A stretch of DNA of 64,000 nucleotides, taken from Doryteuthis pealeii (Eukaryota; Mollusca; Cephalopoda; Myopsida; Loliginidae). The stretch is from positions 74,075,707 through 74,139,706 of the forward strand of contig CM042151.1 in the NCBI GenBank assembly GCA_023376005.1, given 5' to 3'. A program made the translations under genes and the position numbers. The notes beneath the pieces were generated by a model. The model had not been told where the DNA came from and searched no databases. It saw only the letters and a list, made by a program, of their open reading frames with translations. Below, one piece after another: positions 45,628 to 55,343 of this stretch (position 1 is its first letter; every line of letters begins with the position of its first letter).

Positions 45628-48302
45628 CAGGGTTCCCACTCATTTTAGGAAATCATTTTCCAGGACATTTTTAAAATTTTCAAGGACAGTACTTGTTCAT
45701 GGCAATTTCATAATTTAATCGATATTAATCTAATATCAACACATTTAGACACTTTTATTGTTACTTTTTGATGTTGCAGGGTTAATGAATTATCTTGGGT
45801 TTATTATAGATGATGCCTACATCTATCAATTAACGACACAGTGTCCACAAAGTCCATATGCACTTTAAAATTAAATTATTTTAAGTGCACTCTGACTTTA
45901 TAGACACCCTGTACAATAAAATTGTCTGGCCTCCTGTTTTTGCTTAGCCATGATGAATATTAATGGGTTATTTTTTCATTAGCAAATCAATTTTAAACCC
46001 TCACCCAATATTTTTTTTTGAATGAGTACAAATTTCAGATATTTACTGTGCTGTGTTTCTTGCCTTTTTATCAGCAAATATATGTAGATATTTTACAATG
46101 ACCACCCCTCATTTTATATCTGCATCATATTTTATACACTATTGTATATTAATAACCATGTTCAATTTTTTGGGTATAAGGGAGATAAATGCATATCCAA
46201 AGAGGAGATAACTCTTTATTTGTCCTTTGCCACTGAGTCCATACCTATGGTGGAAAGATATTGAAATTTTTTTTACTATCTTGTATATTTTCACATCCGG
46301 GTATTTCAAAGTAAAAGATGAATATTGGATTTTTCTCTGAGACTGAGATATTTGTCTAGACTGGGAGAGAATTCAGCCTGTTTTGTCATCCATAGTTGAA
46401 ATTGATGTTTTTTTTTTTAATCTCGGAAAATATGCAGCATATCATCGCATTTTTTTTTCCATCAATTTAAAGAAAAAATTTTTTTTAAACTACAAAAAAA
46501 AACATGCTACATTTATTTTTTGAGTTTTAAGAAAATAACTTTAAAATTTTTTAGGGTATTGAATTTTTTAATTTCTTTTATTTTTCTATATATTCTTCAG
46601 AATATGATCTTTCAAAGAATGTAAAAATTAGGGACTGGGAATTTTCTTTCTTCAAATGGTCGATTCTGAATTGATAAAAATTTGTTTGTTTTTTTCAAGT
46701 TTCTTCAATAAAATAAGCCAATTGTTATAAAATTAAGTCATTGGAAAATAATTTGGTGAAAATTTCATTAAAATTGGTCAAAAAAATGATTATCTCCCTT
46801 TGCAACCCATGAACATCCCCTATATATTAAAGTTATATTTTCAACTTGAAATGATAGATAGGGAAGAACATGGAAAACAAGACGTCTTAAAGAAGCAGCT
46901 CATGGGGGGCTGTAGTGACCTACTGAGTAGACCAAATACAGAGATGAATATGATATGGAAACCAATCATTAAAAAGGCTAAATCGAATTGGTTTTTTTTT
47001 GTTTTTTTAAGTAGATTATTTTAAAAACAAGAATATTGAAAAAGACTGAAGGATTTTATGCCTCAAGGGTAGGGAGTGCTGGACATTGTGTTTTGTAGAA
47101 ATTCAATTGAAATTTGTACAAATTCATAAAAAAACAAAAACAAAAAAACATTTTTTAAATGGGGTGGGTTGTGAAATATTTAAATTGATGTGCCAATAAA
47201 AAGCAGTGGTGGGGTAGGTAGTATAATAATATCTACATATATTCATCGATAAAAAGCAAAAAAAAACATTACAGTACATATTTGATAGGTACCACCAATT
47301 TGTGTGCACATTTTCATTTTAAAAACAAAGTAAAATTAATTAAATCGATTATTTAAGGTCCAGTTTTTGTTTAATTTGAAAAGTATGATAAGCATCAGAA
47401 AAAAATTGTTAATACATCTTAAACAATTAAATTCAGCTAAAAAAAATTATCAAAATGGGCCCTTTGTGTGAAAGAGTTATGCACTAAAAATTCCCACATC
47501 ATTTAAGATTTTAAGACTTATAATAGTTTCTTCTTAGAAATTAATAATAGAAAAAAAATACACTATGTACAGAAAAATAATTAACTTTTTTATATTGATT
47601 TAAATGAAATATCTTTTTTGTTATAAATACACAGAAAAACTAAAGAGTCCCCCCAAAAATCTGGCGTTTTGTTTACAAAAAGTCACCAAGAAATATGTTA
47701 AATGCAGAAAAAAAAATTGCCAAAAATCAGAATTATCTGATTTTAATAAAATTTTCAGTGTTGACTTATTAATCAACGAATTCTATTAAATTACTGAATC
47801 ATTTCAATCAAACTGATTCAATGGAAATAAATTGAAATTCTTTAAAATAAATGCCACCTATATGCGCCTTGAAAACAACAATCCATATACCTAATTAATA
47901 GATAAAATTCATTTAAAATATGAAATTTTTAAATTTAAGTTTTAAATTTCATAATTTTACATTCTAAAAACAAATATCAATTTAATAACAAGCCCACTTT
48001 AGAATTGTTATCTAATAATTTTTGGAAAAAACTCAATTGAAAAGTAAGGCCCCCACCCTTTTTAACAAAACAAATATCAATGTATAATTTTTTCACTAAT
48101 AATTTAAAAGACAATTATATATATAAACAAAAGTAAAAAAATTTTTAAATCCAAAATTTCTTTTTAGATTTAATTTTCAGATTTTCAATATTTATTTTCT
48201 ACAAGAGGTGTTCCTTTAAAATAATTTTTTTCTTCTATTCACACTTTCTGTCTTTTGTTACTTTATTCTTTAAATATACGCTCTTACATTTGGGGCACTG
48301 GT

Positions 48303-48417
48303 GGTTGTCGTCAGTGATGTTATCTGCATGGGTAATTGGGAAGTTTCGGGTCTTCCAGCATCAGACTTCCCTCACATGCTGACCCTATCAGAGGTGATCA
48401 ATTTCTGATACCCCCAC
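48303..48417 (+). repeat. Isolated diverged monomer of the 148 bp satellite
   Basis: GTTGTCGTCAGTGATGT, GAAGTTTCGGGTCTT, CAGCATCAGACTTCCCTC and GACCCTATCAGAG follow in the same order and spacing as in the satellite at 55344-56634. Confidence 0.75.
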
Positions 48418-48612
48418 CAACATTAGATGCTAAAAGATGTTTGACTTTTTATTCTTTAGGACGATTGTAAAATTCTAATCCCGCACATCTGATTGGCTAG
48501 CACTAACAACCAATTAAATGCACGGCACATTCTATGTAAACGAAATATGTGGAATTCACATATGTCCATGTCAAAATCATGCCAATCCTTTCTGTCCACA
48601 GTGGCTAACCAT

Positions 48613-48930
48613 TTAATATTTTTCCCAATGTGTCAGGTGTATTTTGAGCCTCAGATTGGAGGGTATGGGCGCTGTGGTGGGCTTCCTGGCCCTGCACCTC
48701 CTGTGTCTCACCAACAGAAATTCCTGTGTGCTGCATCTGGTTAGTTTACCCGACACTTCATATGAGCCCGATGAATTTTTAAGCCGTGCATATTTTTTGC
48801 ATTTCTTTCCACATGGGCATATCATAATTGTTGTCCGTGGGTGCAAAGCTTGGTTCATTTCCGTATTGTCTGTCCTAATGGGGATCTCTTTCTCCCCCTC
48901 ACTCTCGGAATCCCCTGAGGGTGTTTAATC
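48613..48930 (-). CDS. Short unknown ORF with CPCGKKCK motif
   Basis: Minus-strand frame, about 105 codons if read from the upstream stop, 81 from the first Met (48858). It has an acidic N-terminus (SGDSESEGEKEI) and then CPCGKKCKKYARLK. A C-x-C-G-K-x-C-K-x-x-x-x-L-K pattern resembles the small zinc-binding motif found in some retroelement ORFs, but the expected histidine and last cysteine are not clear. The C-terminal half has no match I can name. It lies next to the stray satellite monomer and is less AT-rich than its surroundings. It could be a transposon-derived fragment; a host gene is less likely. Confidence 0.3.
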
Positions 48931-49329
48931 AGGTATTTGTCTATAGCATTATTATGAAATCGGGGGGGGGGGTAAAATTAAGTGACCTGAAAAAAATCAG
49001 AAAGTTTTTAAATTCATTGAATCAACACTGAAATTTTCATAAAAACAGGATAATTCCTTGATTTTTTTTTTCAATGGAAAGGATTAAATTTATTTTGTAA
49101 AATGCATCTGTGAGGCCAAAATTAGCAGTACTTAATATTCTAAATTTGAATTTGTGTTTTGTAAAAATTCATTGAAAAATATTTTAAACTAGGTGGAGTG
49201 GGGGATGAAATATCTAAATTGACTTGCGAATAAAATCTGGGGTGGGGGGAGATATTGTAAAATATCTACATTAATTTACCGATGAATTACATGACTCAGA
49301 AAATATCTGTTTGGTAGGAATTATGCCTA

Positions 49330-49407
49330 TATATTGACCTAATTTACTCTGTTTTTACTTGCATAATTCTGACTGTGCAAGTAAAAACAGTAAATTAGGT
49401 CAATATT
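49330..49407. repeat. Long imperfect hairpin
   Basis: ATATTGACCTAATTTACT and GTTTTTACTTGCA are answered by TGCAAGTAAAAAC and AGTAAATTAGGTCAATAT, arms of about 30 bp with one bulge and a 13-base loop. Confidence 0.85.
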
Positions 49408-50541
49408 TTCCAGGAGAGAGTGGGGGAGTTCGTAAAAAGGACAGTTACTTTTTAACTGAGATGAAATTGACATTTGATGAAAAAAATTTTTGTTCAAGCG
49501 CCATATGCTTGAAGCCTTACTTAGGGGTCTGGGGTGGGGACCAACATTTGTTTTTAAAAAACTTTCACTTTTCAGCGCTTTCAAAAATGATTAATAGAAA
49601 TTTTTTTTAAATGAACATTAATTTTATGTAATTCTTATATTAGTATTACGTTACTGTGTAGCTTTTTTCTTTTTTTTTTTTCAGTAAAAATTTTGTGTGC
49701 GCGCTATTCTATACAAGTACAAAACATTCTTTGATTTTCAGTCACTATTTTACACGAGTGATATTCTCAAAAAAAACCCAAACATTTTAGCTGCTCACTT
49801 CTTCAAATAAACTTTATCTGATCATTTTACTCGAAATTTCTTCTACATAATGGTATTTGTAATGATAAAATTAAAATTATGTCAATTCAATTGTGGAGAT
49901 GTTTTTATGTCGAATTTCTGAGAAAATTATTTGACTGACTTACAGACAAAATATTTTTTTTAAACAAATTCTAAGTCTTGCTAAAATATTTACTTTTTTC
50001 TAAAAATTAAATCATTTTATTCAATTAAACACTGCTGAACATGATTATCAAAAAAATGTTAAAGTTGCATGTTCTGAATTTTATGAAATTTCACATCTTG
50101 TAAAACGGAATTTATCTTTTAAACCTTTAACAATCTTTAAAGTAGTCTGACTGACTATTGTCTTGTTTCATGTTTGTTTAGTGTCAAGTAAAAATAAATC
50201 AAAATATTACGACATGATAGAGAAACTTCATTGAATGAAATCAACAAGTACCCACCCAATCAGAAGCATTTTTACTGTTTAATGAATATTCATATATAAT
50301 TTGGAAAATCTTACATAGATTCGGCAAGGGTTAAAAATAAAAACAAAAAAACACCTTACTTGTTATATTTGTTTACTGTAATAATTATATTAAATTTGTC
50401 TTAGATAATTCAAATTTTCCAGGACAAATTACAAAAATTTTCCAGGATTTTTGGCAACCCCCGCTCCCACTTCTCCAGGTTTTCCAGTACTGAAAATGTA
50501 CATTTTGTTTTCCAGTTTTTCCAGGATGCGTGGGAACCTTG

Positions 50542-51199
50542 ACATAGCCTGGGCTGGTTCGTATGGAGGATAAACTGTTGCCCATGCAGCAAATCCCCCC
50601 TATCCACACTGCCGCTGTGATCCAAAGGAAAGGTAAGGTACTGTAACTGCCGATAAAAATTGACTAGTTTAATTGTTTATTTTTATATGAATATTTTTGT
50701 TTACATAAATTAACTACCACCAAGAGTATTAAATTTAGCGTAGTTTAATGAGTTAACATCATTTGGTGCGGATCACCAGTTTCTGCGGTCTATGAACCCT
50801 AACCAAAAAGGGGTAAGGGGATTTAGTTGAAATTATCATCGTCACTGGTCGAAAGCTGTTTGTTGAAATGTCTGTATTTTGATATTCCTTTAATTTGTTC
50901 TTCTTTGTTGTATTCGCTGTTATTAAATGCTATTTGTTTTATAGTTTCACGGTGTTAATCAAATGAAATAAAATTAATTGGTACCAATGCGGTTTGGTAA
51001 CAGTAGTGTCGCAGGAGTTGATGGGTAATACAGGATTTCAGCATCATACTACCTTAGGGACTCCGGATCCTAATTTGTTTTCAGGGTTTACTCCCCTAGC
51101 CTTTCCTTAATGGCAGCAGAGGTTTTGTGTCAGACTCTTCCTTGACTTTGATTGTCAACCAAGGCTAAGGAGCCCCTTTTAACCCATTTCGGGATTTCT
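50542..51199. other. Non-coding stretch
   Basis: No gene recognised. Some of it may be decayed LINE sequence continuing from 51200-51610 but I could not read a motif. Confidence 0.45.
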
Positions 51200-51610
51200 G
51201 CATGTAGTAAGTACCCCAAAACTTACTATCGATCCATGTCATAGCTAAGTTTCTTTGCCTCTACTGGCAATCCTCCAGGATGATCTTGTTTATTAGTAGC
51301 TGGTCCTTTGTGCCAAGTTTTTTTTTCTGGCATATCCTTTTTGTTCATTTTTTAGGTAAATATGTTGCATCAGCAATTATCCCCATTAGCCGCTTTAATG
51401 TTGTTGTAAGGAAGCAGATTGGTCTATACTTATTGGCTAGATGGGTCTCTTGGTTTTGGGTAAGAGGGATGTATTGCCAATAGTGAACCATTCAGATGGC
51501 TCTTTATTGCCCTTAAGGATTCTTGAGAATATTTTGGCATTGTGTAGGTGGAGTACTGTCAGCTTTTTTAACCAGATATTTGGTATATCATCAATTCCTG
51601 GGGTTTTAAA
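51200..51610 (-). pseudogene. LINE reverse-transcriptase fragment downstream of locus D
   Basis: Minus-strand translation shows NFKTPGIDDIPNIWLKKLTV, AKIFSRILKGNKEPSEWFTI, GNTSLLPKTK, then in shifted frames LGTKDQLLINKIILEDCQ and NLAMTWID (catalytic motif A). This is the same LINE as in the 3' modules of loci A-C, but here it is not interrupted at the ATTAAAAG site. Stops and frameshifts are present. Confidence 0.8.
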
Positions 51611-51611
51611 G

Positions 51612-51704
51612 TTCAGTGTGTGTTTCCATGTCTTTTTAAGTGGGAACTCCTAGAAAATGCAGACACACAGATTTCATAAGAAAAAGGTTTCTTTCCAGTG
51701 TGTG
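51612..51704 (-). pseudogene. Out-of-frame last finger of locus D
   Basis: After the array's stop, a shifted frame reads THTGKKPFSYEICVSAFSRS and SHLKRHGNTH-stop. Its first zinc Cys is Tyr and one residue of the His spacer is lost. A deletion that removed most of the preceding finger caused the frame change. Confidence 0.75.
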
Positions 51705-53333
51705 TTAAAATGGCTTTTCCCCAATGTGTGTTTCCATGTGGCTTTTTAAGTGGGAACTCCTAGAAAATACACATCCACAGATTTCACAAGAAAATGGTTT
51801 CTTTCCAGTGTGTGTTAGCATATGCCTTCTTAAATTGGAATGGTCTGAAAAAGAGGATCCACAGATTTCACAAGAAAATGGTTTCTCTCCAGTATGTGTT
51901 TGCATGTGCCTTCTCAAATGGGACTTGTTTAAAAATGCTGATCCACAGACTTCACAAGAAAATGGTTTCTCTCCAGTGTGTGTTCGTATGTGTTCTTTTA
52001 AACTGGAACTCTGTGAAAATGCTGATTCACAGATTTCACAAAAAAATGGCTTCTCTCCAGTGTGTGTTCGCATGTGTGATTTCAAATTCCCACTGTGGTA
52101 AAATGCTGATCCACAGACTTCACATTTAAATGACTTCTCTCCAGTGTGCGTGTACATGTGATATCTTAGGTCAGCACTCCTAACAAATGCGGATCCACAG
52201 ACTTCACAAGAATATGGTTTCTCTCCAGTGTGCGTTCGCATATGTTCTTTTAAGCGGGAATTCTGCAAAAATGTAGATCCACAGACTTCACAAGAAAATG
52301 GTTTCTTTCCAGTGTGCGTTAGCATATGACTTCTTAAACTGGAAGAGTCTGAAAAAGAAGATGCACAGACTTCACAAGAAAATGGCTTCTCTCCAGTGTG
52401 TGTTTGCATGTGTCTTCTCAAATGGGATTTCTGCGAAAATGCAGATCCACAGACTTCACACGAAAATGGTTTCTCACCAGTGTGTGTTTGCATGTGTGAT
52501 TTAAAACTAGATCGATGAGAAAATGCTGATCCACAAACTTTACAAGAAAATGGTTTCTCTCCAGTGTGTGTTCGCATGTGTGATTTCAAACCACCACTTT
52601 GTGAAAATGCTGATCCACAGACCTCACAAGTAAATGGCTTCTCTCCAGTGTGTGTTTTCATGTGTTGTCTCAAATTAGAACGGTTTGAAAATGTTGATCC
52701 ACAGATTTCACAAGAAAATGGTGTCTCTCCAGTGTGGGTGTGTCTGTGGTCTTTCAAATGGGAGCTGTATGAAAATGCCAATCCACAGACTTCACAAGAA
52801 AATGGTTTCTCACCAGTGTGTTTTCCCATGTGCCTTCTTAAACTAGATGGGTCTGAAAAAGAGGATTCACAGACTTCACAAGAAAATGGCTTCTCTCCAC
52901 TGTGTGTGTACATGTGATATTTTAAGTCGGCACTCCTAAAAAATGCTGATCCACAGACTTCACAAGAAAATGGTTTCTCTCCAGTGTGTGTTCGCATGTG
53001 TGATTTCAAACTGCAACTCTGTGAAAATGCAGATCCACAGACTTCACAAGAAAATGGCTTCTCTCCAGTGTGTGTTCGCATGTGTTCTTTTAAGTGATAA
53101 TTATGTGAAAATGCAGATCCACAGACATCACAAGAAAATGGCTTCTCTCCAGTGTGTGTTCGCATGTGTGATTTTAAACTGGAACTCTGAGAAAATGCTG
53201 ATCCACAGACTTCACAAGAAAACGGCTTCTCTCCAGTATGTGTTCGCATGTGTCTTTTCAAATGAGAACTCTGTGAAAATGCAGATCCACAGATTTCACA
53301 AGAAAATTTTTTCTCTCTCATGTGTGTTTGCAT
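51705..53333 (-). CDS. Poly-C2H2 zinc-finger protein, locus D
   Basis: Open frame with 19 complete C2H2 fingers in 28-residue steps with TGEKP-type linkers, on the opposite strand to A-C. The frame can be read back to 53357 but the codon there is GTG; the first ATG is at 53333 (MQTHMREKKF). The first partial finger has lost both cysteines and one histidine. Helix positions -1,2,3,6 are very diverse (QSHR, HYHE, RADY, DSSR, NSNQ, QSRE, HGNS and others); fingers 5 and 14 share RADY. In finger 10 the helix Leu is Phe. The frame ends in the middle of a finger (GEKPF-stop) after a deletion, and lacks the Asn-Lys tail of A-C. All 19 fingers keep their zinc ligands, so selection may have acted on it until recently. 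Likely nuclear DNA-binding protein; no accessory domain seen. Confidence 0.8.
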   Translation of the reverse strand: MQTHMREKKFSCEICGSAFSQSSHLKRHMRTHTGEKPFSCEVCGSAFSQSSSLKSHMRTHTGEKPFSCDVCGSAFSHNYHLKEHMRTHTGEKPFSCEVCGSAFSQSCSLKSHMRTHTGEKPFSCEVCGSAFFRSADLKYHMYTHSGEKPFSCEVCESSFSDPSSLRRHMGKHTGEKPFSCEVCGLAFSYSSHLKDHRHTHTGETPFSCEICGSTFSNRSNLRQHMKTHTGEKPFTCEVCGSAFSQSGGLKSHMRTHTGEKPFSCKVCGSAFSHRSSFKSHMQTHTGEKPFSCEVCGSAFSQKSHLRRHMQTHTGEKPFSCEVCASSFSDSSSLRSHMLTHTGKKPFSCEVCGSTFLQNSRLKEHMRTHTGEKPYSCEVCGSAFVRSADLRYHMYTHTGEKSFKCEVCGSAFYHSGNLKSHMRTHTGEKPFFCEICESAFSQSSSLKEHIRTHTGEKPFSCEVCGSAFLNKSHLRRHMQTHTGEKPFSCEICGSSFSDHSNLRRHMLTHTGKKPFSCEICGCVFSRSSHLKSHMETHIGEKPF

Positions 53334-53357
53334 GATTGCTTTCAAACTAGAATTCAC

Positions 53358-53783
53358 TGAAAATATTGATATGTGAATTTCGGAAAATGTTTATATATTC
53401 AATTCCAAACTCTGTTAATATGCAGATCTACACATTAGTAGAATATTCTTTTTTTTCCTTCAGCATGTATTTGAATGTGTCTTTCTATATTTCCAGGCTA
53501 TACGATAATGCTGGTCTGCAAATTGAGGATATTTATCTATTTATTTATTTGCTGATCTCTACAATAGAGAAAAGTTGGGTTTCTCTGGAGTCTTTTTGCA
53601 CTTGTTCTTTGAAATATTGATCAAGAGAAAACATTCAAATAATAAATTTCAAGAAAAAGAATTGTCCTGTGAGTTCTCAATATGTAAATTCACACACATC
53701 AGAAGAATATATTTGTTCTTTGGTAGGTGTTTATATGTGTCCTTTTACATTTCAACACCATTCTTCTCCAATGCAGTTGATAT
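53358..53783 (-). pseudogene. Locus D 5' region: splice acceptor and decayed fingers
   Basis: On the minus strand TTCTTATTCATTCACAG ends at 53784. Patches read MVLKCKRTHINTYQRTN, SSDVCEFTY, CRPALSYSLE and, one frame over, ERHIQIHAE, then CRSAY: dead fingers in the same order and with the same frame change as at loci A-C. Relative to those, about 165 bp including the METxxE start segment has been deleted. Confidence 0.55.
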
Positions 53784-53924
53784 CTGTGAATGAATAAGAA
53801 TTGACATATTATTTTAAAAGAAAGAAGAAAAAAAGAAACAAGAGATTCAAGAATTTGTTGGTATTTAATGAAATTTAATATAATTTTTGGTATTATGATC
53901 AGCTCATATTTCAATTAATGTATT

Positions 53925-54384
53925 TTAAGTTCAAAGTGATGTTATATATTTAAATTAATACTATATACGTGTATACTTGCAATATTAAAATGAAAATTTT
54001 AAATAATCATGTAGCAAACGTAAAAATAAAAAATACTATTCATAACTTTTATTCTATAAATAATGAGTTACAGCAGAGAGATACATACAATTTGAGTGCA
54101 GAATCAGGAAGAACATACAATTGCACATAAGAATCTGAAGTTTTATCAAAATTGCTCCCAAAATGGTAAGAAATAACTAAATTTCTTTTTTTGAATTGCT
54201 ATTTTTTAAAAATCATGTCCACATTTATACCCCCAATATCGTGGTTTTAAATTCTCATAACATTTGAACCATCTTGCATAATTCAAACAGTTTTGAACTC
54301 CATTTACATAGCTCTATTTAACTAATATGATTAAATAACAGTAACCTGAAATAAATAAAATCAATTAGGAATGCATTCAAAGAT

Positions 54385-54387
<3 letters not shown>
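53925..54387 (-). repeat. 3'-flank element sequence upstream of locus D
   Basis: Reverse complement matches 13850-14050 and 42200-42400 (TGCACTCAAATTGTATGTATC, TTTCATTTTAATATTGC). In A-C this sequence is downstream of the array; here it is upstream, joined directly to the conserved AATTGAAATATGAGCTGAT region. Confidence 0.75.
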
Positions 54388-54441
<54 letters not shown>

Positions 54442-54442
54442 A
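54388..54442. repeat. (TA)n-(TG)n compound microsatellite
   Basis: Long TA run followed by a TG run, then a dispersed repeat starts. Confidence 0.95.
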
Positions 54443-54800
54443 GAGATACTGTTAGGTATGCATCCTGTGTCTCTGACACACAAAAATGTAAAACGACACA
54501 GTGAAATTGTATCCATGCATCCCAGTTTTTTTTCTTCCCTCACATTTCAAGTTAACTGTAAATACATTTCAATAGTTCCTTAGAAATGAATTACACAGGA
54601 TAGGTTACAAGGTAGGAGTTAGGCAGCTTTAGTTGTTTCCCCCAGATCATAAATAAAACCTTACAATTTATTAAAAAACTTTGGTTGGGACCCATAATTT
54701 CCTGGGGACTCATTCAAAGCAAATATGTGCATCCCAGGATGCACTAAATCAAACAGCTATCAGCATCACTGTACATATATAGGTGAATGATATCTAGTAT
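54443..54800 (+). repeat. Dispersed repeat, copy 1
   Basis: GATACTGTTAGGTATGCATC to GCAAATATGTGCATCCCAGG matches 60590-60950 almost end to end and 59395-59520 for its first part. No ORF. Family unknown. Confidence 0.75.
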
Positions 54801-55343
54801 ATCCATGATAGTATTCAACCAAATTGGAGAACTCAAAAGTATATTTAAGAAGTTTTGTTTATATACATACAAATATCTGTATATGCACATATACTCACAT
54901 ATATGGAGTACAGTATTAATAAACAGATGAAAACCTAAGTTTATCTGAAATAAATTTATTTAAATTTATTTCAGTCCTGTAAGCCTCTTTTTTAAAAATT
55001 AAGCCAATGACAGAATTAAAAGGACACTCCATCAGTCTTGTAAAACATCATCGAGATGCATAAAAGGCGGACAATTGATAATGTTTCGCCAGCATCATTA
55101 CAGAATTTGGGTTTTGCAACAATTCTCTGTTCCACTGGTAAACCAGTCATGATGTAAGTCCAGCTCCTTCCCAGATTCGCTATGTGTAGTTTTACAAGTA
55201 GATCTTTGATTTATTAGAATATTGTCCCAGGGATTCACAACAGCCATGCTGAGACTTGCTCGTTCCTTAAATCTAATAAGAGACTTGGAATATCCATAAA
55301 TAAAAGTTAGTCATTGAATATGTGATTTAATATGTATTAGAAG
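54801..55343. other. Non-coding stretch
   Basis: No gene seen; GGACACTCCATC near 55022 echoes a phrase at 40250 but nothing larger aligns. Confidence 0.45.

Larger units (their letters stand above)
47717..49070. repeat. Fold-back AT-rich element, expanded copy
   Basis: CCAAAAATCAGAATTATCTG at the left and CAGGATAATTCCTTGATTTT at the right are inverse arms; the GTGACCTGAAAAAA and G-run block precedes the right arm as in the other copies. The middle (about 48296-48930) is foreign to the family. Confidence 0.55.
45628..50541. mobile_element. Large composite bounded by CAGGGTTCCCAC-type ends
   Basis: Left end CAGGGTTCCCACTCATTTTA and right end GCGTGGGAACCTTG are inverted and each is followed inward by TTTTCCAGGA phrases. 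45628-46150 and 49600-50541 match 15493-15000 and 14950-14142 respectively in inverse orientation, so it is the same family as 14142-15493. The extra 3.5 kb contains nested repeats, including a fold-back copy, a stray satellite monomer and a short ORF. Flanking 8-mers differ (ACTACATT, ACATAGCC), so this may be two separate copies rather than one. Confidence 0.5.

Noticed and set aside
47287..47305. Another hAT-like left end (TAGGTACCACCAATTTG)
   Set aside because: Only the first 15 or so bases match; the expected arm does not follow, so it is at best a broken end.
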